Source: Bacteroidota bacterium (lineage in GTDB: Bacteria > Bacteroidota > Bacteroidia > Chitinophagales > Chitinophagaceae). Taken from it: 64,000 bases of DNA. This document shows, one piece after another, positions 26,646 to 35,922 of this stretch. Made by a program: the position numbers and the translations under genes. The stretch spans positions 1-64,000 of the forward strand of contig JAFDXI010000120.1 of the NCBI GenBank assembly GCA_018268035.1, given 5' to 3'. The notes below the pieces were generated by a model. That model was not told where the DNA came from and did no database searches. It worked only from the letters and a program-made list of their open reading frames with translations. Position 1 is the first letter of the stretch; every line of letters begins with the position of its first letter.

Positions 26646-28448
26646 ATGAAAAAAGTTTTTAAATTATTCATACCTTTTTTATTAATTCTTCTCACAGTCA
26701 TATTTGCATGTAATAAAGGCTTTTTAGACAAACCACCACTAGGTACATTAAATCCAAGTGTTTTGGCTAATGAAAAAGGTGTTCAATCACTTCTGATAGG
26801 TGCTTATTCATGTCTTGATGGTGAAGGCGGTAGTGGCGCCGGATGGGGATCTGCTGCTTCCAATTGGGTGTATGGCAGCGTGTGTGCAGATGATGCATAT
26901 AAAGGCTCTACTCCATCTGACCAAGGCGATATTTTGCCATTGGAAAATTATTCAACAAAAAGTGCATCTAATCCCTATCTTTTGAATAAATGGCAATTCT
27001 GTTATACTGCTGTACAAAGGTGTAATGATGTATTGCGTGTGTTACCTCAGGCAACTGATATATCTGAAGATGAGCAAAAAATAATCATTGCACAAGCGCG
27101 ATTTCTCAGAGGGTTTTATCATTTTGAATTGAAAAAAGTTTTTAACAATGTACCTTATGTTGATGAAACAATCAGCACTGATAGTGCTGCACTCATAGGT
27201 AATGGTACTGATATTTGGCCAAATATAGAAGCTGATTTCCAGGTTGCAGTTGATGATTTGCCTTTAGACTGGCAAAGTACCGGAGAAGTGGGTAGAGCCA
27301 ATAAAGGTGCTGCGATTGCATTCCTTGCTAAGGTCTATATGTATGAACATAAATATGACCAAGCCGCACCACTGCTAGATCAACTTATTAATAATACCGG
27401 TGGAGTTGGGGTAACAGGTGCAGGGGTAAGGTATCAATTAGTGAACTTTGCGAATAATTTTAATCCTGCAACAAGAAACAGTGCAGAATCTATTTTTTCT
27501 GCACAGATGACTGTTCAGGATGGATCTGCAGATGTAGGTGCTGGTAATGGTAATTACGGAGATGTTTTGAATTTTCCTTACGGTGGTGGCCCTGGCGCTT
27601 GCTGCGGATTTTTTAATCCATCTCAAAGCTTAGCCAATGCTTATAAAACTGATGCCAATGGCCTTCCTTTGTTAGATGGCAGCTATAATTCAGGTAATAA
27701 AGTAAGTGATCCAAATTCACCTTATACTGGCACTTTGGACCCAAGGATAGACTGGACAATAGGCAGAGAAGGTGTACCTTATCTTGATTGGGGCCCACAT
27801 CCTGGTGATTCATGGATTCGAGACCCTCAAAATGATGGCCATTTTAATGCAAAGAAAAACGTATATGCTGAGTCACAACAGGATGCTTATTCTGATGTAG
27901 CTTCTACTAACTGGGCTGGAGTAGAATTAGTAGCAAACAACGTTAATCTTCTAAGGTATGCAGATGTTATTTTATGGCGTGCAGAATGTTATGCACAGGA
28001 TAATGATCTTTCAAATGCTATGAAATTAGTGAATGAAGTTAGGTCACGTGCTGCAGACCCAACTGGTTGGGTATATAAAAATGCCAGTTATGATGCAAAC
28101 AGTAGTAAGTATTCTCCTCAAACTTCTCCTGCGGCAAACTATAAAATAGGTTTATATACATCCTTCCCAAGTCAGGATTATGCTTTAAAAGCAATTCAAT
28201 TTGAAAGAAGGCTTGAGCTGGCTATGGAAGGGCAGCGTTTCTTTGATTTGCAGCGCTGGGATAATGGAACAGGTTCCATGGCTGCAACTTTGAACGCTTA
28301 TTTGCAATATGAACAAACAGACCGGCCTTTATTTGTTGGAGTGTCTTTTACAAAAGGTACTAATGAGATTTTCCCTATTCCTCAAAGTGCTATTGATGTT
28401 CAAAACGCAGATGGACAAGCTCATCTTGTTCAAAATCCTGGATATTAA
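26646..28448 (+). CDS. SusD/RagB-type outer-membrane substrate-binding lipoprotein
   Basis: The 600-residue protein has a lipoprotein signal ending at Cys22 (LTVIFACNKGF). The SusD N-terminal TPR-like region (about 25-320, with CYTAVQRCNDVLRVL and RFLRGFYHFELKKVF) packs on a C-terminal RagB/SusD domain (about 330-600, with NVNLLRYADVILWRAECYAQ and FERRLELAMEGQRFFDLQRW). It caps the SusC barrel on the cell surface and selects the ligand. The FFDLQRW and final IFPIPQSAID motifs are family-typical. The ligand cannot be predicted. A strong terminator follows 22 bp after the stop codon. Confidence 0.96.
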   Translation: MKKVFKLFIPFLLILLTVIFACNKGFLDKPPLGTLNPSVLANEKGVQSLLIGAYSCLDGEGGSGAGWGSAASNWVYGSVCADDAYKGSTPSDQGDILPLENYSTKSASNPYLLNKWQFCYTAVQRCNDVLRVLPQATDISEDEQKIIIAQARFLRGFYHFELKKVFNNVPYVDETISTDSAALIGNGTDIWPNIEADFQVAVDDLPLDWQSTGEVGRANKGAAIAFLAKVYMYEHKYDQAAPLLDQLINNTGGVGVTGAGVRYQLVNFANNFNPATRNSAESIFSAQMTVQDGSADVGAGNGNYGDVLNFPYGGGPGACCGFFNPSQSLANAYKTDANGLPLLDGSYNSGNKVSDPNSPYTGTLDPRIDWTIGREGVPYLDWGPHPGDSWIRDPQNDGHFNAKKNVYAESQQDAYSDVASTNWAGVELVANNVNLLRYADVILWRAECYAQDNDLSNAMKLVNEVRSRAADPTGWVYKNASYDANSSKYSPQTSPAANYKIGLYTSFPSQDYALKAIQFERRLELAMEGQRFFDLQRWDNGTGSMAATLNAYLQYEQTDRPLFVGVSFTKGTNEIFPIPQSAIDVQNADGQAHLVQNPGY

Positions 28449-28470
28449 TTTTTTGTTTTCAAAAATAAAG

Positions 28471-28502
28471 AGGCAGTGTTATTTTAGCACTGCCTTTTTT
28501 AT
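28471..28502 (+). terminator. Strong intrinsic terminator between susD and the VCBS gene
   Basis: The stem AGGCAGTG / CACTGCCT (28471-28478 with 28488-28495) is perfect over 8 bp with a 9-nt loop, followed by TTTTTT. It ends susCD transcription and lies only 14-23 bp before the next start codon. Confidence 0.85.
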
Positions 28503-28525
28503 TCCTAATTTTTTAATTGCCAAAA

Positions 28526-31500
28526 GTGAGATTCAAATCCATATTTTTTTCCCCCTTTCTGCTAATAGTATTTTCAATTTTTGCTTTTTCATGTCGTAAT
28601 TCATCAACTGTATTTCAGGAAATACCTTCATCTGAATCAGGAATTACTTTTATAAATCAAATTACAGAATCCGATTCTATCAATCCGCTTGATATGGAAA
28701 ATATGTATAACGGTGGTGGTGTAGGTATTGGAGATTTTAATAATGATGGCCTCCAGGATATTTATTTTACAGGCAATCTTGTGAGCAATAAATTATATTT
28801 AAATAAAGGCAATTTTAAGTTTGAAGATGTTACTGATAAAGCAAATGTTGGTGGTGAAGGCAGATGGTCAAGGGGAGTTGCTGTTATTGATATAAATAAT
28901 GATGGTTTACTTGACATGTACGTTTCAGAAACTTTGAAAAAAAATCCATTGCAAAACGAAAACCTGTTATACATTAACCAGGGAGTGGATAAAGACGGTG
29001 TTCCTCATTTTAAAGAAATGGCAAAAGAATATGGATTAGCTGATACATCACAATCCACTCAGGCTGCATTTTTTGATTATGATAATGATGGTGACCTTGA
29101 TGTATATATTGCTATCAATGTAATTAATAAAGGAAGGTTTATAGATCAGTTCAGGCCAATCATGAAAAACGGTGAAAACCCAAGCACTGGAAAGTTATTC
29201 CGTAACGATTGGGACAGTGCGCTACATCATCCGGTCTTTACTGATGTTTCCAGACAGGCACATATACAGACAGAAGGCTATGCACATGCAATAACAATCT
29301 GTGATATCAATAATGATGGGTGGAAAGATTTGTATGTCTCCAATGATTTTCTCACCAACGATTTGTTATGGATTAATAATCATGATGGCACTTTTACTAA
29401 TGAATTACCGGAATATTTTAAACATACTTCTGCTAACACAATGGGCACTGACATAACAGATATGAATAATGATGGCCTCCCAGATGTGGTTACGCTCGAT
29501 ATGAATCCACAGGATAATTACAGAAAAAAAATGATGTTGAACCCAAACAGTTATCAGCGTTACCTCAATAGTGATATTTATGGTTACACTTACCAGTATG
29601 TAAGAAATACTTTGCAACTCAATTGTGGTAATGCTTTAGGTGAAAAAGATTCAATAACTCATCCTGTATTCAGCGATATTGGTTTTTACACCGGATTCTC
29701 TCAAACTGATTGGAGCTGGGCACCTGTTATTGGTGATTTTGACAATGATGGTTATAGGGACATCATCATTACCAATGGGTATCCAAAAGATGTTACAGAT
29801 CACGATTTTATTGCTTTCAGGACGCAGTCTCAGTTTGTTGCAAGCAAGAAAAATTTACTCGATGAAATTCCTCAGGTTAAATTAAATAATTACGCATATC
29901 ATAACAATGGCGATTTAACTTTTTCTGATGTAACCAAAGAATGGGGTTTTGAAACACCTACTTTTTCTAACGGAGCTGTTTATGCAGACCTCGATAACGA
30001 TGGGGACTTAGACCTGGTAATTAATAACATTAATGATATTGCTTCTGTTTATAAAAACACATCAAGGGAAAAAAATAAAACAACCACAAATTTTATTAAT
30101 ATAAAATTTGAAGGAGATTCAAAAAATATAAATGGTATCGGTGCATTGGCTGATATTTATTACAATAATGGTAAACACCAGTTTTGGGAAAATACTCCTT
30201 ATCGTGGTTACCTTTCAACTATACAGGATGTGGCGCATTTTGGGCTTGACTCTGTTACTGTCATAGATTCAATTGTAATTCGCTGGCCTGGCTTAAAAAA
30301 GCAAATTTTTAAGAATGTAAAAGCAAATCAAACTTTAGTTGCCCAAATAAAGAATGCGCAAATACCATATAGTTATAATGTAAATGCTATAGACACAAAA
30401 GCGCTTTTTGATAATATTACTGATTCGTTGCAAATTCATAGTATTAATAAAGAAAAAGATTTTATTGATTTCAACATTCAAAAACTTTTGCCTCATAAAT
30501 TTTCAGAGTTTGGCCCGGGTATGGCAACAGGAGATATCAATGGCGATGGGCTTGATGATATCATAACCGGTGGCTCTTTCTTTTACAGTGGTAAAAAATT
30601 ATTACAACAAAAAAATGGAACTTTCATTCAACAGGATTTGCAGAAGCTCAAAGATTCTTTGAGTAAACAATCTGAAGATGAAGGAGTATTGTTGTTCGAT
30701 GCAGATGGTGATGGCGACCTTGATTTATACATTGCAAGTGGTGGCTACGAAGCTGACCATGGTGCACCCAATTACCAGGACAGGTTTTATATCAATGATG
30801 GGAATGGTAATTTCACTTTAGACACAATGGCTTTGCCAAAAAATTTTACCAGTAAATTTTGTGTTCGGGCTGCAGATTATGATAAAGATGGCGACCTTGA
30901 TTTATTTGTTGCAGGTCGTGTTGATCCCTGGAATTACCCAAAACCTGTTTCAAGTTTTATTTTGAGAAATGATACAAAAAACGGAGTTGTAAAATTTACG
31001 GATGTTACTAAATCAGTGGCACCAGGGTTAATCAATATTGGATTAACCTGTGATGCTCTATTCACCGATTTTAATAATGACGGATGGCCCGATCTGATAC
31101 TTGCAGGTGAATGGATGCCCATTACTTTTTTTGAAAATAATAAAGGTGTTTTTAACAATGTTACTGCTTCATCAGGCGTCTCCAATGTAGTGGGATGGTG
31201 GAATACAATTGCTGCCGGTGATTTTGATAATGATGGCGATATTGATTATATAGTGGGTAATACTGGATTAAATACTTTTTATAAAGCTGATGACAAACAT
31301 CCTGTTTCTGTATATGCAAAAGATTTTAATAATGATGGAAGCTTTGATGCAATTACATCGGTTTTCATCCCTGATAATAACAAGGATAAAGTAGTGAAAG
31401 AATTTCCTGTTGCATCACGTGATGAACTGATCAAACAGATGATAACGATGCGCAGGAAATATGAAAGTTATAAATCGTATGCAGTTGCTCCAATGGATTC

Positions 31501-32119
31501 GCTATTGTCACCGGCAGATCTAAAAGGCGCTATCATTTACCATGCTAATGAACTTGCTTCCGCTTATTTAAGAAATGATGGCAACGGCAAATTTGTTTTA
31601 AGCAAGTTGCCTGCAATGGCACAATTTTCTATGTTGTGCGGGATGAGTGTTGCTGATTTTGATGATGATGGAAATTTAGATGTTGTTATTAATGGAAATG
31701 ATTATGGCACTGAAGTTGGCACAGGAAGGTATGATGCGCTAAACGGTTTGATGATGAAAGGTGATGGTAAGGGCGGTTTCACTCCTTTTTCTATTATGCA
31801 AAGTGGAATTTATATTCCCGGGAATGGGAAATCATTAGCGTTGTTGCGCAATAATAAAAATGAATGTTTGCTCGCTGCAACAGAAAACCGTGGCCCTTTG
31901 CGTGTATTTAAACTGAATAAAAAAATTACTTGTTTGCCTGTTCAACCCTTTGACACTTATGCAATCATTGAATTGAAGAATGGAAAGAAAAGAAGAGTAG
32001 AATTTTATTATGGCATGTCATACCTTTCTCAATCTTCAAGATTGATAAATATAAATGACCCGGTTAAATCTGTTCAGATATTTGATGCCAGCGGAAGTAG
32101 CAGGACACTTAATTTTTAA
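28526..32119 (+). CDS. CRTAC1-type VCBS/FG-GAP repeat lipoprotein with ASPIC/UnbV domain
   Basis: No ATG is available. The GTG at 28526 (MRFKSIFF) or the TTG at 28517 gives a lipoprotein signal ending in AFSC (Cys23 from the GTG). About 1197 residues carry fourteen calcium-binding DxDxDG-type repeats (DFNNDGLQD, DINNDGLLD, DYDNDGDLD and others) in two groups, each likely a seven-bladed propeller. Between them (about 540-620) is an ASPIC/UnbV domain (NGIGALADIYY...DSIVIRWPG). Bacteroidota often place such proteins beside SusC/SusD pairs as presumed surface binding partners. Their ligands and activity are not established. Codon use and repeats give no sign of truncation. Confidence 0.9.
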   Translation: MRFKSIFFSPFLLIVFSIFAFSCRNSSTVFQEIPSSESGITFINQITESDSINPLDMENMYNGGGVGIGDFNNDGLQDIYFTGNLVSNKLYLNKGNFKFEDVTDKANVGGEGRWSRGVAVIDINNDGLLDMYVSETLKKNPLQNENLLYINQGVDKDGVPHFKEMAKEYGLADTSQSTQAAFFDYDNDGDLDVYIAINVINKGRFIDQFRPIMKNGENPSTGKLFRNDWDSALHHPVFTDVSRQAHIQTEGYAHAITICDINNDGWKDLYVSNDFLTNDLLWINNHDGTFTNELPEYFKHTSANTMGTDITDMNNDGLPDVVTLDMNPQDNYRKKMMLNPNSYQRYLNSDIYGYTYQYVRNTLQLNCGNALGEKDSITHPVFSDIGFYTGFSQTDWSWAPVIGDFDNDGYRDIIITNGYPKDVTDHDFIAFRTQSQFVASKKNLLDEIPQVKLNNYAYHNNGDLTFSDVTKEWGFETPTFSNGAVYADLDNDGDLDLVINNINDIASVYKNTSREKNKTTTNFINIKFEGDSKNINGIGALADIYYNNGKHQFWENTPYRGYLSTIQDVAHFGLDSVTVIDSIVIRWPGLKKQIFKNVKANQTLVAQIKNAQIPYSYNVNAIDTKALFDNITDSLQIHSINKEKDFIDFNIQKLLPHKFSEFGPGMATGDINGDGLDDIITGGSFFYSGKKLLQQKNGTFIQQDLQKLKDSLSKQSEDEGVLLFDADGDGDLDLYIASGGYEADHGAPNYQDRFYINDGNGNFTLDTMALPKNFTSKFCVRAADYDKDGDLDLFVAGRVDPWNYPKPVSSFILRNDTKNGVVKFTDVTKSVAPGLINIGLTCDALFTDFNNDGWPDLILAGEWMPITFFENNKGVFNNVTASSGVSNVVGWWNTIAAGDFDNDGDIDYIVGNTGLNTFYKADDKHPVSVYAKDFNNDGSFDAITSVFIPDNNKDKVVKEFPVASRDELIKQMITMRRKYESYKSYAVAPMDSLLSPADLKGAIIYHANELASAYLRNDGNGKFVLSKLPAMAQFSMLCGMSVADFDDDGNLDVVINGNDYGTEVGTGRYDALNGLMMKGDGKGGFTPFSIMQSGIYIPGNGKSLALLRNNKNECLLAATENRGPLRVFKLNKKITCLPVQPFDTYAIIELKNGKKRRVEFYYGMSYLSQSSRLININDPVKSVQIFDASGSSRTLNF

Positions 32120-32152
32120 TTTTGAAATACCCGCTGACTTGAAATAATAAAA

Positions 32153-33703
32153 ATGAAATCAATACTTCAACAAAAATCATCAGCATTTATTTGTTTATTT
32201 TTTATTTCGATTTTTTTCTTTATTGCATGTAAGGACTATACAAAAAATATTTTATACAAAGATGTTCCCGATGCCAGTATCCAGGCTGGTGAAAAACTGG
32301 CAAAACAATATTGTGCCTCCTGTCACCAGTTTCCGGAACCATCTCTACTGGATGCAAAAACTTGGGATCATGGTGTGCTGCCACAAATGGGGCCAAGGCT
32401 TGGTATATTTAATTATGGATTTAAACAATATGCATCTGCCATCTTTGATACGAATATTGGGAAAAGATTTTATCCCTCACAACAGGTTATTTCATTTGTG
32501 CAATGGCAAAATATAATTGATTATTACACTGCTACATCACCTGATTCATTGCTGCCCGCAAGAAAAGATGTTGAAATAAAAATGAATGAAAAATTATTCC
32601 AACCAATACATCCTTCATTTACCTATCCAATGCCAGGCATCTCGTTTGTAAAAATGGAACCCGGGCATCAACTGGTCATCAGTGATTCCTTAGCTAAAAA
32701 AGTTCTTGTGTTTGATAGTGCATTACAACTGACAGACTCTATCAACACAAATGGTGCTGTAACCGATATTATTAAAGATTCCAATACACTCACACTTTGT
32801 AATACCGGTGTCCTTAACCCAAACAATGGAAAGTTTGGGTCAGTTGAAAATATCTCTCTTAATCATCCATCTGTTACAGATACAATTCAGAAAAATTTAA
32901 TGCGCCCGGTGCAAATCAATAAAATAGATTTGAATAAAGATGGTAAAGATGATTATGTTGTTTGCGAGTTTGGTAATTTGAAAGGTGCTTTGTCATGGCT
33001 TGAAAATAAAGGCAATAATAATTATGAATATCATGTTATAAGCACAGCCCCTGGAGCTATTAAAACTTATATTACTGATTATAACCATGATGGTTTGCCT
33101 GATATTTGGGCATTGTTTTCTCAAGGTGATGAAGGTGTTTTTTTATATACCAATAAAGGCAATGGGGTTTTTGAATCAAAGCGGTTGTTGACGTTCCCTC
33201 CCTCTTACGGGTCATCTTCTTTTGAATTGATTGATTTTAATAAAGACGGGTATGATGATATCATTTATACCTGTGGCGATAATGCGGATTATTCACCTGT
33301 TTTAAAACCTTATCATGGTGTATATATTTTTTTGAATGATGGAAAAAATAATTTCACACAAAAATATTTTTATCCAATCAACGGATGTTATAAAGCTATA
33401 GCAAAAGATTTTGATAATGATGGTGATTTGGATATTGCAACCATATCTTTCTTTGCTGATTATCAACATCACCCTGAAGAGGGTTTTGTTTTCCTAAAGA
33501 ATAATGGCAACTTTAATTTTACGCCTTATAGTTTGAATGCGGCAAAATATGGAAGATGGCTTACGATGGATGCAAGTGATTTTGATGGTGATGGAAAAAT
33601 TGATTTGGTGCTTGGTAATTTTTCAATAATCCCTTCTAAACTGCATTCTAAAATTAACTGGATGCAGCAACCTCCTTTTCTTGTACTAAAAAATATTCAG
33701 TAA
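32153..33703 (+). CDS. Outer-membrane-type lipoprotein with c-type haem motif and VCBS propeller
   Basis: The 516-residue protein has a lipobox ending at Cys26 (FFFIACKD). Just after it is a small cytochrome-c-like domain with the haem-attachment motif CASCH at 54-58 and a plausible axial methionine, Met79 (LPQMGPRLG). From about 130 to the end it carries five clear calcium-loop repeats (DLNKDGKDD, DYNHDGLPD, DFNKDGYDD, DFDNDGDLD, DFDGDGKID) of a beta-propeller. It follows the CRTAC1-type gene by 33 bp and is probably co-transcribed with it. A haem at the cell surface beside a SusCD pair suggests electron transfer to, or oxidation of, the imported ligand, but no partner is known. Confidence 0.88.
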   Translation: MKSILQQKSSAFICLFFISIFFFIACKDYTKNILYKDVPDASIQAGEKLAKQYCASCHQFPEPSLLDAKTWDHGVLPQMGPRLGIFNYGFKQYASAIFDTNIGKRFYPSQQVISFVQWQNIIDYYTATSPDSLLPARKDVEIKMNEKLFQPIHPSFTYPMPGISFVKMEPGHQLVISDSLAKKVLVFDSALQLTDSINTNGAVTDIIKDSNTLTLCNTGVLNPNNGKFGSVENISLNHPSVTDTIQKNLMRPVQINKIDLNKDGKDDYVVCEFGNLKGALSWLENKGNNNYEYHVISTAPGAIKTYITDYNHDGLPDIWALFSQGDEGVFLYTNKGNGVFESKRLLTFPPSYGSSSFELIDFNKDGYDDIIYTCGDNADYSPVLKPYHGVYIFLNDGKNNFTQKYFYPINGCYKAIAKDFDNDGDLDIATISFFADYQHHPEEGFVFLKNNGNFNFTPYSLNAAKYGRWLTMDASDFDGDGKIDLVLGNFSIIPSKLHSKINWMQQPPFLVLKNIQ

Positions 33704-33706
33704 TAA

Positions 33707-34414
33707 TTATCCGGCAAGTAATAAAAAAATCGCAGGCCGCTTATGCACGTTGATTTGTTCCTGCTTCCATTGTTTTATTTTTTTTGTCTGAATTGTTTCA
33801 GTTGATGCAGTAATATCTGCCGCAATACAAAGTAGAGTATCCTGTCTGGCAACCTGTAATATATCTTGCACTAACTGCTGGTTCCGGTATGGTGTCTCAA
33901 TAAAAATCTGAGTGCAGTTTTTCTTTGCTGATTCAACTTCAAGCTCTGAAATTTTCTTTTTTCTTTCATGTGCATCTACTGGTAAATAGCCAATAAACTG
34001 AAAACACTGGCCATTCATTCCACTGGCCATCAATGCTAACACTATAGCATTTGGTCCGACCATCGGTACAACTGTTGCTTTCATTTCCTGTGCAACATGA
34101 ATTAATTTTTGACCAGGGTCAGCTATTCCTGGACAACCTGCTTCACTCATGATGCCGATTACTTTATTTTCACTTATATCCTTTCTAAAAAAAACAATAG
34201 CTTCATCTTCTGATTTATGAATGGTATGCCATGAATATGCATCAATATTTATTTCTTTCCATATTCTTTTTAAAAACCTCCTTGCAGTCCTTTCATTTTC
34301 TACATAAAATGTCTGGCATTTTTCCACCGCATTTTTTATGTATGATGGTATAGCTGATAAGCCAATTTCATCTTCATGCAAAACAATAGGAATAAGATAA
34401 ACGGTTGATGACAT
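33707..34414 (-). CDS. RsmI-like tetrapyrrole-methylase-family methyltransferase
   Basis: The 235-residue cytoplasmic protein has the TP-methylase fold. VYLIPIVLHEDE replaces the usual LYLVPTPIGN opening of RsmI, and IGIMSEAGCPGIADPGQKLIHVAQ near 105-128 is the typical SAM-binding stretch. VPMVGPNAIVLALMASGMNGQCF and FIETPYRNQQLVQDIL also match RsmI-family proteins, which 2'-O-methylate C1402 of 16S rRNA. RsmI is usually about 280 residues; this shorter form lacks the C-terminal HTH-like tail and is widespread in Bacteroidota. Target rRNA or another substrate is uncertain. Its start overlaps the stop of the EI24 gene by one base (TAATG). Confidence 0.85.
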   Translation of the reverse strand: MSSTVYLIPIVLHEDEIGLSAIPSYIKNAVEKCQTFYVENERTARRFLKRIWKEINIDAYSWHTIHKSEDEAIVFFRKDISENKVIGIMSEAGCPGIADPGQKLIHVAQEMKATVVPMVGPNAIVLALMASGMNGQCFQFIGYLPVDAHERKKKISELEVESAKKNCTQIFIETPYRNQQLVQDILQVARQDTLLCIAADITASTETIQTKKIKQWKQEQINVHKRPAIFLLLAG

Positions 34415-35190
34415 TATATTGCTGCTTTTGGTAATAAATCTTTTACTTCATGCAAACTCAATGTGGCAGCTACTACCGAATAGGCTGGCGCCAATACCCA
34501 ACCGATAACAGGTACTACCTGGATTAAATAAAACATCATACCATTGCCAATGGCAAGGCCTTTATGTTCTCCCAAAAAATAAATACTTTGTTGTGCAGAT
34601 AATTTGTTTCTTTCAAAACTATAATCGAGCATTGAAAATCCATAATAGTAACATTCTACCAGCAGAGCAAGCAAAGGCGTTAACCAACCTGCAACCGGTA
34701 CTAATGATAAAATTAAAATAGATACCATATACACTGTTTGCCAGATACAGTTGCGCAATGCAATCCGGATACCCCTTGCTATATCTTTTAAAAATTGTTT
34801 TGTATTGAAGTCGAAATTTTTTTCTTCAATGATAGATGCAGTTTTTTCACTGATATATGAAAAAACAGGAGACCCTAATATCAGCCATATATATTTGAAT
34901 AATGAAAAATACAACAGCATCTGGCCTATCCATAATATGATGCTGGCAAAGGTTACAAAGAAACCAAGCAAACCTGTATCATTTTTTGACATCCAGTTTT
35001 GCAAACCTGTATGGATGCGTATCCATTCGATAAATGTGCTGGCTGTTTTCCCAAAAAAATACATGGATACCACAAATAGCATAGCATAGATAATGCCGGG
35101 CATAATTATCCATTTCCATAACCGGTGACGGCGAATAAAAATATGTGCTTTATAAAAACTCTGAATAGCTATGATAATCTCTTTCAGCAA
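34414..35190 (-). CDS. EI24 / CysZ-like membrane protein
   Basis: The 258-residue integral membrane protein has about four long hydrophobic segments (about 28-48, 75-105, 150-180, 210-240), the EI24 domain pattern shared with the sulfate transporter CysZ. GSPVFSYISEKTASIIEE near 120 matches the conserved amphipathic region after the second segment. CysZ imports sulfate with low affinity, but many EI24 proteins have no known substrate and no sulfur genes are nearby. It is translationally coupled to the RsmI-like gene and divergent from the glycosylase gene with about 37 bp between starts. Confidence 0.8.
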   Translation of the reverse strand: MLKEIIIAIQSFYKAHIFIRRHRLWKWIIMPGIIYAMLFVVSMYFFGKTASTFIEWIRIHTGLQNWMSKNDTGLLGFFVTFASIILWIGQMLLYFSLFKYIWLILGSPVFSYISEKTASIIEEKNFDFNTKQFLKDIARGIRIALRNCIWQTVYMVSILILSLVPVAGWLTPLLALLVECYYYGFSMLDYSFERNKLSAQQSIYFLGEHKGLAIGNGMMFYLIQVVPVIGWVLAPAYSVVAATLSLHEVKDLLPKAAI

Positions 35191-35227
35191 CAGTCTTTAA
35201 TTTTAAGCAATAAAAATAAAACAATTG

Positions 35228-35872
35228 GTGAAAGTGCAACAACATATAAAAAATGAAAAGGATTTTTTAGCATCGTTGAAAATACTGGATGATAATTTTT
35301 TCACAAGAAAAGATGTTGTAAAAATTGCCCGTGAACTTCTTGGAAAAATCATAGTTACAAATTTTAACCATCAGCTTACTGCTGCAAGGATTACAGAAAC
35401 GGAAGCATATAATGGCATTATTGATAAAGCATCTCATGCTTTTAACTACAGGCGCACAAAGCGCACTGAAATTATGTATGCAAACGGCGGGGTTGCTTAT
35501 GTGTATTTATGTTATGGCATCCATCATTTATTTAATGTGGTTACAAATATTAAAGATGTGCCGCATGCAATATTGATAAGAGCAGCAGAACCTTTGTTTG
35601 GCGTTGATGTTATGCTGCAAAGAACCAATAAACAAAAAGCCGGTTACAGGTTAACAAGCGGCCCCGGTAATGTTTCAAAAGCATTGGGCATTTTCACGCA
35701 TCATACAGGGATTGATTTAAAAAGCAAAGATTTTTTTATTGCAGGTGATGGAATGAAAATTTCACCTTCAAATATTATTGTCACTCACCGTATTGGCGTT
35801 GATTATGCAGCAGAAGATGCGCTATTGCCTTACAGATTTTATATCAGGGATAATAAATTTGTCAGTGGATAA
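35228..35872 (+). CDS. DNA-3-methyladenine glycosylase (AAG/MPG family)
   Basis: The frame opens with TTG-GTG and has no early ATG; I use the GTG at 35228 (VKVQQHIKN), giving about 214 residues. The AAG fold is clear: LLGKIIVTNF, the catalytic glutamate in ITETEAYNG, DKASHAFNYRRTKRTEIMY, the substrate-pocket tyrosines in YVYLCYGIHHLFNVVT, and TSGPGNVSKALGI. These enzymes flip out and excise alkylated purines and hypoxanthine to start base excision repair. Length is normal. It precedes pyrD by 50 bp and may share its transcript. Confidence 0.94.
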   Translation: MKVQQHIKNEKDFLASLKILDDNFFTRKDVVKIARELLGKIIVTNFNHQLTAARITETEAYNGIIDKASHAFNYRRTKRTEIMYANGGVAYVYLCYGIHHLFNVVTNIKDVPHAILIRAAEPLFGVDVMLQRTNKQKAGYRLTSGPGNVSKALGIFTHHTGIDLKSKDFFIAGDGMKISPSNIIVTHRIGVDYAAEDALLPYRFYIRDNKFVSG

Positions 35873-35922
35873 ATTATGGAAATTGATTCCTGATGTAAAG
35901 ATTAGGATTTTATCTTCGCGCC

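Noticed and set aside
28309-28599. 96-codon plus-strand frame spanning the susD end and terminator
   Set aside because: It crosses a strong terminator and overlaps two genes in other frames; not a gene.
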